51,982 nt of DNA from Rhizobium sp. Q54 (lineage in GTDB: Bacteria > Pseudomonadota > Alphaproteobacteria > Rhizobiales > Xanthobacteraceae). The notes under the pieces are model-generated. The model did not search any database, was not told the DNA's origin, and saw nothing but the letters and a program-made list of their open reading frames with translations. The translations under genes were made by a program, and so were the position numbers. Positions within the stretch are counted from its first letter, which is position 1; every line of letters begins with the position of its first letter. Below, in pieces: positions 38,559 through 49,640 of the stretch. Location of the stretch: positions 1-51,982 of the forward strand of contig CAMDSH010000026.1 in NCBI GenBank assembly GCA_945907045.1. Reading direction: 5' to 3'.

Positions 38559-39569
38559 ATGCCGGACTCCTCCACAACACTTGCCCGCCTTAGCTTGGAC
38601 GAAGCTTCCGCGCGGCGCGTGGCGTCGTATCTGGCCGAGAGCCTCGATCCGGACGAAGTCGCCTGCGCGGCTTTCGAGGTTGATGGCGCACGCTGGCGGG
38701 TCGAGATTTATTTCCGCCAGGCGCCGGATGAGTCCGCCGTGCGGGCGCTGGTCGCGATTGCCGCCGGCGAGGAATCCGCCCGCGCGCTTGAGTTCGAAAC
38801 CGTCACGCCGCAGGACTGGGTGAGCACGAGCCTCGCGGGTTTGCAGCCGGTGCAAGCCGGACGCTTCATTGTGCACGGCGCGCACGATCGCGCGCGCGTG
38901 CCGCCTAGCCGCATCGGCATCGAAATCGAAGCCGCGCTTGCTTTCGGCACCGGCCATCACGGCACCACGCGCGGCTGCCTACTCGCGCTCGACATGCTTT
39001 CGGAGCGATGGCGCAAGAAGACTCTTTCTTATCCTCCCCTTGCAAGGGGGAGGTCGGCGAATGTAACGAGCCGGGTGGGGGTCATTGGGCGGCGTAATCC
39101 CCGCCCGGCCGCCTTCAGCGGCCACCCTCCCCTTTTCAAGGGGAGGGATAAAAGAATCCTCGACATCGGCACCGGCTCCGGCGTGCTCGCCATCGCCGCG
39201 GCAAAAACCTTCCGCACGCATGTGCTCGCTACCGACATCGATCCACGCGCCACCGCATCCGCGCGGGAAAATATGCGGCTCAACCACACCGGCGCATTCG
39301 TCGAAGTCATTTGCGCCGCTGGCGTTTCAGGCTCGCGCGTCAAACGGCGCGCGCCCTACGATCTGATCTTCGCCAATATTTTGCTGGGACCATTGCAACG
39401 GATGGCCGCGCCGCTTTCGCGCCTTCTCGGCCCAAACGGGCACGTGGTGCTTTCGGGACTATTACCCGCGCACGCCAATGCCGCCCTCGCCGCCTATCGC
39501 GCGCAAGGATTGACGCTGGAGCGCCGCATTCCGCTCGACGGCTGGATGACGCTCGTTTTACGGCGCTGA
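38559..39569 (+). CDS. prmA: Ribosomal protein L11 methyltransferase with in-frame repeat insertion
   Basis: A 336-residue protein, about 40 longer than the usual size I recall for PrmA. It trimethylates ribosomal protein L11 using S-adenosylmethionine. The N-terminal L11-recognition domain is followed by GIEIEAALAFGTGHHGTTRG, SAM motif I LDIGTGSGVLAIAAAK, and the catalytic NPPY-like region replaced by DLIFANILLGPLQRMA, which is normal for PrmA. Between the helix after GTGHHGTTRG and motif I lies an extra segment of about 43 residues (YPPLARGRSANVTSRV region) encoded by a palindromic repeat. The frame is kept. No strong ribosome binding site precedes the ATG at 38559. Confidence 0.92.
   Translation: MPDSSTTLARLSLDEASARRVASYLAESLDPDEVACAAFEVDGARWRVEIYFRQAPDESAVRALVAIAAGEESARALEFETVTPQDWVSTSLAGLQPVQAGRFIVHGAHDRARVPPSRIGIEIEAALAFGTGHHGTTRGCLLALDMLSERWRKKTLSYPPLARGRSANVTSRVGVIGRRNPRPAAFSGHPPLFKGRDKRILDIGTGSGVLAIAAAKTFRTHVLATDIDPRATASARENMRLNHTGAFVEVICAAGVSGSRVKRRAPYDLIFANILLGPLQRMAAPLSRLLGPNGHVVLSGLLPAHANAALAAYRAQGLTLERRIPLDGWMTLVLRR
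39024..39155. repeat. Palindromic repeat inserted in frame within prmA
   Basis: About 130 bp with inverted ends (CTTATCCTCCCCTT and AAGGGGAGGGATAAAAG). It folds into three stems: CCTCCCCTTGCAAGGGGGAGG at the left, GCCGGGTGGGGG/CCCCGCCCGGC in the middle, and CCTCCCCTT/AAGGGGAGG at the right. I recall this sequence type as an abundant intergenic repeat in Rhizobiales. Here it lies within coding sequence and adds about 43 codons without a stop. Confidence 0.8.
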
Positions 39570-39578
39570 AAAAGCGAC

Positions 39579-39608
39579 CGCCCCGGACAGCGGGGAGCGT
39601 CCGGGGCG
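39579..39608 (-). terminator. Strong hairpin between prmA and the convergent small gene
   Basis: CGCCCCGGAC and GTCCGGGGCG form a 10-bp stem. On the minus strand it is followed, 5 nt later, by TTTTT, so it probably ends the gene at 39639-39887. It may also stop prmA transcripts less efficiently. Confidence 0.6.
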
Positions 39609-39638
39609 TTCATACGCGAGGCTTCAGAAATTTAGACT

Positions 39639-39887
39639 TCAGCCGCGGCCGAACGGCAATTGATCCTCGTTGCGCGGCGACAGCGTGTCGCCAAGATGCT
39701 GCAGCTCGCGCGGCAGCAGATGACGATGCAGCGCGATCTCGCGCCGGGCCTGCCGCATGCGCGACTCCTGCAAGGCGCGCACAACGCGGGCGAGGACGAC
39801 GGTGACACCGGCGAAGAAGGTCTTGCCCTTCGGCGCGGACGCAGCGGCCGGACTTTCGAGGCCGTGACGGTAAGTGACAGCAACCAT
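39639..39887 (-). CDS. DUF1127-like small protein
   Basis: An 82-residue basic protein. AGGAG lies before the ATG at 39887. A hydrophobic helix (TFFAGVTVVLARVVRALQES) is followed by an Arg-rich helix and a RHLLPRELQHLGDTL end. That is the pattern of YjiS/DUF1127-type small proteins (Arg-rich helix then a conserved DL-x-D-x-G-like turn), here in a weak form. Some DUF1127 proteins help RNA turnover or phosphate regulation in alphaproteobacteria. The assignment is tentative. Confidence 0.6.
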   Translation of the reverse strand: MVAVTYRHGLESPAAASAPKGKTFFAGVTVVLARVVRALQESRMRQARREIALHRHLLPRELQHLGDTLSPRNEDQLPFGRG

Positions 39888-40260
39888 GGTGTTTCTCCTT
39901 CTTGGAAACGGAAGCGACAGAGAACTCCCTGGGATTCCTTCCTGACTATTGCAACGCAATATACTTTGCTTCGCAATTGCGAAGTAGTCGTGACATTGCA
40001 TGGGAGACCAGTAATTACTGTATGAATCGATTAATCATCTGTTCGTATCGGTGGCATCAATGCGGCGAATTTAATGCAGTGCACAATTCGGCATCAAACA
40101 GGTCTTTCATTGCGCAAAACGCTGCCGCAACAGTGCAAATATTTTCCGCAACGCTGCGCGCGTCTCGTTCGAAAGTCGCGGCTGTGTGCGCGCGCAGCCG
40201 CCACGCAAACGGCGCATGCCTGCGTTGCCGCCGCCGACCGCCCCTCATAGAGTGCTGGCC
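39888..40260. other. Intergenic region with a 16-bp palindrome
   Basis: This 373-bp gap separates the divergent DUF1127-like gene and the aminopeptidase gene. It holds a perfect 16-bp palindrome CTTCGCAATTGCGAAG at 39969-39984, about 80 bp before the DUF1127-like start, beside TTGCAACGCAATATA. It is also lower in GC than the flanks. I see no coding region. The palindrome is a candidate operator. Confidence 0.5.
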
Positions 40261-42087
40261 ATGTTCGAAGCCCGCTTTCAGACGTTCGATGATTCGCAAA
40301 ACCGCGCGGCCAGCGCGCAGCGAATCGCCGCATTGCGAGCTGAGCTGAAGCGGCGCGGGCTTTCCGGGTTCATCGTTCCGCGCGCCGACCGCCAGCAGAA
40401 CGAATATGTCGCGCCCAGCGAAGAGCGGCTGGCCTGGCTGACCGGCTTCACCGGCTCGGCCGGCACCGCCGTGGTGCTCGCCGCGCGTGCGGCGTTGTTC
40501 GTGGACGGGCGCTATCAGGTGCAGGCGCGCGAGCAGGCCGACACGACGATCTTCGCCATCGAACATCTAGTGGAGAACCCGCCCAGCAAATGGCTGGAGG
40601 CGAATGCACCGAAGGGCGCCGAGATCGGCTACGACCCGTGGCTGCATACAACCGAACAGGCCGAGCGGCTGGCGAAAGCCTGCGCGGCGGCGGGCGCCAC
40701 GTTGATGACGGTGGACTCCAATCCAATAGATGCGATCTGGCGCGACCGGCCTGCGCCGCCACAGGGTGCGGTGGTGCTGCACGATTTGAAATTCGCCGGC
40801 GAGGACGCGGCGCAAAAACTTGCGCGCATCCGCGATGAAATTACCAAGCTGCGCGCCGATGCGCTGGTGGTGTCGGACCCGCACGCGGTCGCCTGGGCGT
40901 TCAACATCCGCGGCGCCGATGTTGCGCACACACCGTTGCCACTCGCCTATGCCGTCGTCCCAAAAGAAGGCCGCCCCTCGCTCTATTTAACGGCGGGCAA
41001 GCTCGACAACAAAGTGCGCCACGCGTTGGAAGAAATCGCCGACGTGCGCGAACCGGCGGAGATGACTCGCGATCTTGCCAAGCTCAAGGGACAGACCTTA
41101 TGCCTCGATCAGGCCAGCGCTTCCGATGCGCTCTCGCGCCTGATCGAGCACAACGGCGGCAAAGTCTCGCGCGGCAGCGATCCGATTTCGCTGATGAAGG
41201 CCGTGAAGAACGAGACTGAAATTTCCGGCACGCGCGCGGCACATGTGCGCGACGGCGCAGCCGTGACGCGCTTTCTCGCCTGGTTTGACCGCGAAGCGCC
41301 GAACGGCAAGCTCACTGAAATCGACGCGGTGGCGGCGCTGGAGACCTTCCGGCGCGACACGAAAGTGCTGAAGGAAATTTCTTTCCCGACCATCGCCGGA
41401 TCGGGGCCGAACGGCGCCATCGTGCATTATCGCGTAACGCAGAAATCCAACCGCCGCATCGGCATGAACGAACTGTTTCTGATCGACTCCGGCGGGCAAT
41501 ACGAGGACGGCACCACCGACATCACCCGCACCGTGATTGTGGGCGAACCGAGCGCTGAAGTGCGCGACCGCTTCACCCGCGTGCTGCGCGGGCACATCGC
41601 AATTGCCACCGCCGTATTTCCGGAAAACACCGCAGGCTCGCAACTCGACAGCCTCGCGCGCATGCCGCTGTGGCAAGCCGGGCTCGATTTCGACCACGGC
41701 ACCGGTCACGGCGTCGGCAGTTATCTGAGCGTGCACGAAGGCCCCGCGCGCATTTCCAAGCTCGGCACCGCAGCGCTCAAGCGCGGCATGATCCTCTCCA
41801 ACGAGCCGGGCTATTACAAAACCGGCGCCTACGGCATCCGCATCGAAAATCTCGTGCTGGTCACCGCCGCCCCCGCACCAAGTGGCGCCGAGAAACCGCT
41901 CGACACATTCGAGACGCTCACGCTTGCGCCCATCGACCGGCGGCTGATCGAGACGAATATGCTGGAGCCGAAAGAGATCGCGTGGATCGACGCCTACCAC
42001 GCGCGCGTCGCCAAGGAATTTCGCCCGCTGGTGGACAAGGACACGCAAGGCTGGCTGGACGCCGCAACCAAGCCGTTGCGCGCCTGA
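40261..42087 (+). CDS. Aminopeptidase P family (M24B) metallopeptidase
   Basis: A 608-residue cytoplasmic enzyme that removes N-terminal residues before proline. Two creatinase-N-like domains occupy the first half (GFIVPRADRQQNEYVAPSEE near residue 38). The C-terminal pita-bread domain has the metal ligands: Asp-Asp in LIDSGGQYEDGTTDITRT, His in GHGVGSYLSVHEGP, Glu in NEPGYYKTGAYGIRIENLVL. The length matches long-form aminopeptidase P enzymes. The ATG at 40261 gives the expected N-terminus. The next gene starts at the base after the stop, so they form an operon. Confidence 0.93.
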   Translation: MFEARFQTFDDSQNRAASAQRIAALRAELKRRGLSGFIVPRADRQQNEYVAPSEERLAWLTGFTGSAGTAVVLAARAALFVDGRYQVQAREQADTTIFAIEHLVENPPSKWLEANAPKGAEIGYDPWLHTTEQAERLAKACAAAGATLMTVDSNPIDAIWRDRPAPPQGAVVLHDLKFAGEDAAQKLARIRDEITKLRADALVVSDPHAVAWAFNIRGADVAHTPLPLAYAVVPKEGRPSLYLTAGKLDNKVRHALEEIADVREPAEMTRDLAKLKGQTLCLDQASASDALSRLIEHNGGKVSRGSDPISLMKAVKNETEISGTRAAHVRDGAAVTRFLAWFDREAPNGKLTEIDAVAALETFRRDTKVLKEISFPTIAGSGPNGAIVHYRVTQKSNRRIGMNELFLIDSGGQYEDGTTDITRTVIVGEPSAEVRDRFTRVLRGHIAIATAVFPENTAGSQLDSLARMPLWQAGLDFDHGTGHGVGSYLSVHEGPARISKLGTAALKRGMILSNEPGYYKTGAYGIRIENLVLVTAAPAPSGAEKPLDTFETLTLAPIDRRLIETNMLEPKEIAWIDAYHARVAKEFRPLVDKDTQGWLDAATKPLRA

Positions 42088-43290
42088 ATGTCCGACACGC
42101 GCGTGCCCAAATCCGCAACACCCTGGCGGCTGCTCGCCTTGCTGATGGCGATGACCGCGATGGGCCCGGTCGCGCTCAACATTCTTGTGCCCGCCATTCC
42201 GCAGCTCGCGCGCGTGCTGGATACCGATAGCGGCACGGTGCAGCTTACGGTTTCGCTGTTTCTGCTCAGCCTCGCCACCGCGCAATTGTTGCTCGGCCCG
42301 TTGTCCGACCGCTTCGGACGCAGGCCGGTAGTGCTGGCCGGGTTGAGCCTTGCCGTCGTCGCCAGCTTCGCGGCCATCGCCACCACATCCATCAACGCGC
42401 TCATCATCGCGCGCATCATTCAGGCGATGGGCGCCGCGACCGGCGTGGTCATCGGCCGCGCCATCATCCGCGATCTGTTCGAGCGCGACCGCGCGGCCTC
42501 AATGCTCGGGCTGGTCGCGACCGCGATGGTGGTGGCGCCGATGGTCGCGCCGCTGATCGGCGGCATTCTCGATACGGCGTTCGGCTGGCACGCCATCTTC
42601 CTGTTCGTCGCGTTGTTCAGCCTCGTGGTTCTGATCTGGGCTTACGTGACGCTGCCGGAAACGGCCCCCGCGCCGACAACGGAGAAGGCGCAGGCGCGGC
42701 TCTGGAGCGACTGGGGCGCGCTGCTGATAAGCCGGAATTTTCACGGCTATGTGCTCGCGGCCTCGCTCGGGTCAGCGCAATTTTTCACCTTCATCGGCGG
42801 CGGCCCGCATGTTGTGGTGACGCAGATGGGCCGCAGCTCAGCGGAATATGGCCTGTGGTTCGCCATCACCTCGCTCGGCTACATGGCCGGCAACTTCGCC
42901 GCCTCCCGCCTTTCTCAGCGTTACGGCGTCAATGCGATGATTATCTACGGGACGGCGTTCGAAATCGTTGGCGCCGCGATTGGCGTTGCTGTGGTCGCGA
43001 TGTTTCCGGACGCCGGACCCGCGGTCATCTTCCTCCCGCAAATCATCATTTCCTTCGGCAACGGCGTGCTACTGCCGAACGCCATCGCAGGCGCGGTGAG
43101 CGTGCGTCCTCACGCGGCCGGCGCGGCCTCCGGCATCACCGGCTTCGTGCAGATGGCCATCGGCGCGCTGGCGGCGCAGTTCATTCTTTACGCGCTGGTC
43201 GGAAGCGCAACGCCGATGCCGATGGCGCTGGCTTTGCTCGCGTTCGGCATCGCGACGATGGCGGCGTTCCTCGCGCTGGTGCGGCGCTGA
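42088..43290 (+). CDS. Bcr/CflA-type MFS multidrug efflux transporter
   Basis: A 400-residue membrane protein with 12 predicted helices. The DHA1 motif is clear (LLGPLSDRFGRRPVVLAGLS at about residues 69-88). The second family motif (AMGAATGVVIGRAIIRDLFE) is typical of Bcr/CflA drug exporters. The substrate is inferred from the family only. It starts one base after the aminopeptidase stop codon. Its stop codon directly abuts the stop codon of ligA on the opposite strand. Confidence 0.92.
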   Translation: MSDTRVPKSATPWRLLALLMAMTAMGPVALNILVPAIPQLARVLDTDSGTVQLTVSLFLLSLATAQLLLGPLSDRFGRRPVVLAGLSLAVVASFAAIATTSINALIIARIIQAMGAATGVVIGRAIIRDLFERDRAASMLGLVATAMVVAPMVAPLIGGILDTAFGWHAIFLFVALFSLVVLIWAYVTLPETAPAPTTEKAQARLWSDWGALLISRNFHGYVLAASLGSAQFFTFIGGGPHVVVTQMGRSSAEYGLWFAITSLGYMAGNFAASRLSQRYGVNAMIIYGTAFEIVGAAIGVAVVAMFPDAGPAVIFLPQIIISFGNGVLLPNAIAGAVSVRPHAAGAASGITGFVQMAIGALAAQFILYALVGSATPMPMALALLAFGIATMAAFLALVRR

Positions 43291-45447
<2,157 letters not shown>

Positions 45448-47121
45448 TCACCCGGTCCCGGACTTGATCAGCCTCTCGGCCGCGGCTCTCGCTTCGTTGG
45501 TGATCTCAGCGCCGGCCAACATGCGCGCGATCTCCTCGCGGCGGCGCTCCTCGGCCACCTCGGCGACGCGGGTGGCGACCCGCTTGCCCTGTTCGAGCGC
45601 GTCCTTGCTGATGACGTAATGCCGGTTGGCGCGCGCGGCCACCTGCGGCGCGTGCGTGACGGCCAGCACCTGCACGCCGCCCGCCAGCCGCGCGAGACGA
45701 ACGCCGATGGCATCCGCCACCGCGCCGCCGACGCCGGTATCGATTTCGTCGAACACCAGCGTGGGCGCGGAACCCCGGTCGGCCAGCACGACTTTCAGCG
45801 CCAGCAGAAAGCGCGCCAGTTCGCCGCCCGACGCTACTTTCATCATCGGCCCCGGACGCGTGCCGGGATTGGTGCGCACCCAGAATTCCACGCGGTCGAT
45901 GCCGTTCGGCCCGGCCATCGCGGGATCGCTCGTCATCTCGGTGGAGAATTCCGCGCGTTCGAGCTTGAGCGGCGGCAATTCGGCGTTCACTGCCTTGTCC
46001 AGCTTGGCCACCGCCTTTTTCCGCGACGCGGACAATGCCAGAGCCGCTTTTTGATAATTTTCCTGCGCAGCCAACGCCGCCGCGTCGAGCGCCTTGAGCT
46101 GTTCCTCGCCGGCATCGATCAGCAGCAGATCGGCGGCGTATTTTTTCGACAGCGCGGCGAGCTCATCCACCGGCACGTTAAATTTGCGGGCCGCGGCGCG
46201 GAGCGCAAACAGCCGCTCCTCGATGCGCTCGAGTTCCTGCGGATCGAAATCCGCCATCCGCAGCGCGGTTTCCAGATGCGTGCGCGCCTCTTCCAGCGCG
46301 GTGAGCGCCACGTCGAGAGATTTCACCACGGGCTCGACCAGTTGCGGCGCCTGCGTGGCGCGCCGCTCCAGCCGGCGCACCGAGGAAGAGAGTGCGGGTA
46401 TCGTGGAATTAGCGCCGCCCAGCACTTCGAAGGCCTCGCGCAAATCCTCGGAAACCTTCTCCGCCTGCATCATCATGGCGCGGCGGTCGGCAAGCGCGGT
46501 CTCTTCACTTGGTTGCGGCGCCAGCTTGTCGAGCTCGTCGACCGAATGCCGCAGCCATTCACCCTCGCGTTTGGCGCGCTCGACCTCGGCGCGGTGCGCG
46601 TCGGCGGCTTCCTGCGCGGTGCGGCGCGCTTCCCATAAATTCTCGACCTCGGCGGCATCCTTTTCCAGCGTGCCGAAGGCATCGAGCAGGCGGCGGTGCG
46701 TCGCGGCGTCGACAAGCGCGCGGTCGTCATGTTGGCCGTGAATTTCGACCAGCAGCGCGCCGAGACTCCTGAGCACCTGCACGCTCACCGGCTGGTCGTT
46801 GATGAAAGCGCGCGTGCGCCCGTCGCCAAATTGCATGCGGCGCAGGATCAACTCGTCGTCGGCGGAGATGTCGTTGGCCTTGAGCAGCGCGCGGGCCGGA
46901 TGCTCGCGCGGCAGATCGAAGGCGGCGATCACCTGGCCCTGCTCGACGCCCTGGCGCACCAGCGTCACGTCGCCGCGCGCGCCCAGAGCCAGCGCAAACG
47001 CGTCGAGCAAAATCGATTTGCCCGCACCGGTCTCGCCAGTGAGCACGGCGAGGCCCTCGGCGAAATCGATATCGAGCCGATCGATCAAGACGATGTCGCG
47101 GATCGAGAGCCGGGAGAGCAT
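45448..47121 (-). CDS. recN: DNA repair protein RecN
   Basis: A 557-residue SMC-like protein of double-strand break repair. Walker A GETGAGKSILLDAFALALGA is near residue 30, the central part is coiled coil, and the C-terminal ATPase half has the signature ASGGELARFLLALKV and Walker B TLVFDEIDTGVGG. It binds ssDNA and helps RecA search for homology. It sits between bamD and ligA as in other Rhizobiales. No LexA-type GTTC-N7-GTTC site was noticed upstream. Confidence 0.97.
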   Translation of the reverse strand: MLSRLSIRDIVLIDRLDIDFAEGLAVLTGETGAGKSILLDAFALALGARGDVTLVRQGVEQGQVIAAFDLPREHPARALLKANDISADDELILRRMQFGDGRTRAFINDQPVSVQVLRSLGALLVEIHGQHDDRALVDAATHRRLLDAFGTLEKDAAEVENLWEARRTAQEAADAHRAEVERAKREGEWLRHSVDELDKLAPQPSEETALADRRAMMMQAEKVSEDLREAFEVLGGANSTIPALSSSVRRLERRATQAPQLVEPVVKSLDVALTALEEARTHLETALRMADFDPQELERIEERLFALRAAARKFNVPVDELAALSKKYAADLLLIDAGEEQLKALDAAALAAQENYQKAALALSASRKKAVAKLDKAVNAELPPLKLERAEFSTEMTSDPAMAGPNGIDRVEFWVRTNPGTRPGPMMKVASGGELARFLLALKVVLADRGSAPTLVFDEIDTGVGGAVADAIGVRLARLAGGVQVLAVTHAPQVAARANRHYVISKDALEQGKRVATRVAEVAEERRREEIARMLAGAEITNEARAAAERLIKSGTG

Positions 47122-47137
47122 GGGTACTATCCTAGCC

Positions 47138-47239
47138 TGTCATCATCCGCGAAGGCGGATGATCCAGTATTATCGCAGTGAGAGATTTTAACAGGAATCG
47201 CGCCGGGTACTGGATGCCCCGCTTTTGCGGTGCATGACA
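47138..47239. repeat. Palindromic repeat between recN and bamD
   Basis: The ends TGTCATCATCCGCG and CGGTGCATGACA, with the inner blocks GGATGATCCAGTA and TACTGGATGCCCC, form a 102-bp imperfect inverted repeat. I recall this sequence type as a common intergenic repeat in Rhizobiales. It fills most of the gap between the two genes. Confidence 0.7.
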
Positions 47240-47252
47240 AGAGGGGCGCGGC

Positions 47253-48116
47253 CTAACCCAGGCCGACCTTCTTGAAGGCCTTGCTGATCCAGGAGCCCCG
47301 GTTCTCCACCGGCTCCGCAACGCCGGTTTTCACCAGGTTATAGGCGTCGCGATACCACGGACTGTCGGGGAAATTGTGCCCGAGCACGACCGCCGCCGTC
47401 TGCGCTTCCTGCATGATGCCGAGCGCCAGATAGGCTTCGGTCAGCCGCATCAAAGCTTCCTCGACATGACGGGTGGTCTGGTATCGGGTGACGACGACTT
47501 TGAAGCGGTTGATGGCGCCGGTGTAGTCTTTCTTCTGGATGTAATAGCGGCCGACCATCATCTCCTTGCCGGCTAGCTGATCGCGCGCGATCTCCAGTTT
47601 TTTCTTGGAGGACATCGCATATTCCGTGGTCGGGAATTTGCGCGCGACTTCCTCCAGCGCAGCCATCGCCTTTTCGGTGCGCTCCTGATCGCGGGTGATG
47701 TCCGGGATCTGGTCGAAATATGATGAGCCGATGAGATATTGCGCGTAGGCCGCGTCGGGGCTGCCCGGATGCAAGGTCACGTAGCGTTTCGCCGCGCTGA
47801 CGCTGTCGTCGTATTGCTTCGCCTCGTAATAAGCGAAGGCGGTCATAATCAACGCCTTGCGCGCCCATTCCGAATACGGGTGCTGGCGGTCGACTTCCTC
47901 GAACTTCTTCGCCGCGTCCTTGTACTCTTTCTTGTTGTTAAGGAGATAAAGCCCCTCGTTGTAGAGCTTGTCGGCGGGCTCATCGGGAAGGATCTCGTCT
48001 TTGTTGAAAAGGCTGCAAGCGGGCAGCAGCGCGGTCATGAGCGCCAGCGCCAGCAGGCGTCCGGGCCAAGCCCGCCGCCGGTCGGCCCGCGTTGACGAGG
48101 GTAAAGTCGATGTCAT
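47253..48116 (-). CDS. bamD: Outer membrane assembly lipoprotein BamD
   Basis: A 287-residue lipoprotein (also called ComL) of the BAM complex that inserts beta-barrel proteins in the outer membrane. The signal peptide ends in the lipobox LLPAC with the lipidated Cys near residue 34. Five TPR-like repeats follow, e.g. KLYNEGLYLLNNKKEYKDAA, then FEEVDRQHPYSEWARKAL and VTLHPGSPDAAYAQYLIGSS. It follows lpxC on the same strand, as in related genomes. Confidence 0.96.
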   Translation of the reverse strand: MTSTLPSSTRADRRRAWPGRLLALALMTALLPACSLFNKDEILPDEPADKLYNEGLYLLNNKKEYKDAAKKFEEVDRQHPYSEWARKALIMTAFAYYEAKQYDDSVSAAKRYVTLHPGSPDAAYAQYLIGSSYFDQIPDITRDQERTEKAMAALEEVARKFPTTEYAMSSKKKLEIARDQLAGKEMMVGRYYIQKKDYTGAINRFKVVVTRYQTTRHVEEALMRLTEAYLALGIMQEAQTAAVVLGHNFPDSPWYRDAYNLVKTGVAEPVENRGSWISKAFKKVGLG

Positions 48117-48275
48117 GGCTGCGTTTTAAGTCCGATCCCCACACGCATACAAGACGGCGTGTCCCGGCCCGCAGGTGGTACCGAAAAACCGTGGGCCGGC
48201 CAAGCGCTTAAGCCAGCAATCGGCCCGGAATGTGGCGAAAGGTTAAGCCCGGGTACAGGCAGCCGGACAGGTGTT

Positions 48276-49238
48276 TTAGGAGACTTCCGGGCCGTAGGCC
48301 GGGGCCACCATGCCGCCGGCAAGACCGGCTGCGGCGGAATCGGCGCGGACGGCGCGGCGAGCGGGCGCTGCCTCGACGATGGTCCATGCGGTCGGGTCCG
48401 ACATCAGCGCCGTGAGCACCGCATGATTGAGCTTGTGGCCACCGCGCACCGAGCGGTAGAGGCCGAGCAGCGGCGCGCCGGCAAGCGCCAGATCGCCGAT
48501 GGCATCGAGCACCTTGTGGCGGACGAATTCGTTGGGGAAGCGCATGCCTTCCGGATTGAGCACCCGGTTGTCGGTAACGACGAGCGTATTCTCGAAAGAG
48601 GCGCCGAGCGCGTAACCGGCGCTCCAGAGCTTGGCGACATCGCGCATGAAACCGAAGGTGCGGGCGCGGGCGACTTCGCGGCGGAAGGTCTCCGGCTCGA
48701 CATCGATGGCGAGCGACTGGTTGCCGATCAGCGGATCGTCGAATTCGATCTCGGCTTCGACGCGGAAGCCGCGCGCGAAGGGCCGCAACTCGCCATAGGC
48801 TTCGCCCATGGTGACGCGCACCGGCTTGAGAACCTGGATGTAGCGGCGCGCCGCGTTGAGCGTGACGATGCCGACTTTGTCGATGGCAGCGATGAATGGC
48901 TCCGCGCTGCCGTCCATGATCGGTGTTTCGGGGCCGTCGATTTCGACGACGACGTTATCGACGCCAAGGCCGCGCAGCGCCGCGAGCACGTGCTCGGCGG
49001 TGGAGCAAAGCGGGCCGGAGGCGTCGCCGAGAACGGTGGCGAATTCGGTGGCGGTGACGGCACGGTAGTCGGCGCGGATTTCCCGGTCGGGAGCGCCAGC
49101 TTGGCCTGTGCGGATGAAAACGATGCCGGTGTTAGCGTCGGCGGGATGCAGCGTGAGCGTGACCGGCAGGCCGGAATGAACGCCGATGCCGGAAACCGCG
49201 GTCTGGTCGCGAAGCGTGGTTTGCCTTGCGTCCTTCAT
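48276..49238 (-). CDS. lpxC: UDP-3-O-acyl-N-acetylglucosamine deacetylase
   Basis: A 320-residue zinc enzyme, the first committed step of lipid A synthesis. Motifs: AVSGIGVHSGLPVTLTLHPA near the N-terminus, the zinc ligand His in STAEHVLAALRGLGVDNVVV, ARTFGFMRDVAKLWSAG, and FVRHKVLDAIGDLALAG with the other zinc ligands. The C-terminal 20 residues are an extra Ala/Gly-rich tail. The ATG at 49238 (MKDARQTT) fits the family start. It stands between ftsZ and bamD. Confidence 0.96.
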   Translation of the reverse strand: MKDARQTTLRDQTAVSGIGVHSGLPVTLTLHPADANTGIVFIRTGQAGAPDREIRADYRAVTATEFATVLGDASGPLCSTAEHVLAALRGLGVDNVVVEIDGPETPIMDGSAEPFIAAIDKVGIVTLNAARRYIQVLKPVRVTMGEAYGELRPFARGFRVEAEIEFDDPLIGNQSLAIDVEPETFRREVARARTFGFMRDVAKLWSAGYALGASFENTLVVTDNRVLNPEGMRFPNEFVRHKVLDAIGDLALAGAPLLGLYRSVRGGHKLNHAVLTALMSDPTAWTIVEAAPARRAVRADSAAAGLAGGMVAPAYGPEVS

Positions 49239-49640
49239 TGCCCTTGTTCCGCGTTCGCCACGTGCCGGCCAGCCCAGACTTTGGTGCAAGCCGTTAGCGC
49301 GAACATTGCGGACCCATCCCCGATCTGAGCGGTCCTTTTTTCGTCATGAAATCAGCGCCGTAGTTGCCTTGCGAGGTATCGGCGCCGGACAAGAAAAGTC
49401 CCTTTCCCCACGCGAACTTAGGCCAGTGCGGGGGTATCCTCCAACTCACGTTGTCTTACCGACTGTTACCTCTTTTCGCCGCAATTGGCCTCCGGAAAGC
49501 CCCGTTAAGCTTAGCGCGCAAAGCAATCAGGGCGCCCCTATGAGGAGCGCCCTGACAGTCGAAAACTGGGAAAAGCAGGCTTTTACCGGCTCTTAGCCGC
49601 CTGGCCCCCTGCCCTTACGGCTGGGGGCCTGAAGCTGGCG
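49239..49640. other. lpxC-ftsZ intergenic region with two hairpins
   Basis: This 402-bp gap has no convincing gene. It holds two inverted repeats: TCAGGGCGC/GCGCCCTGA at 49527-49555, and GGCCCCC/GGGGGCC at 49603-49629, the second only 12 nt from the ftsZ stop. Neither is followed by a real T-run on the minus strand, so they may act as weak or Rho-dependent terminators of ftsZ or as mRNA-stabilising structures. The lpxC promoter should lie in the remainder. Confidence 0.5.

Noticed and set aside
41098..42285. A 395-codon minus-strand ORF opposite the aminopeptidase and MFS genes
   Set aside because: It spans the junction of two certain genes and has shadow-frame composition.
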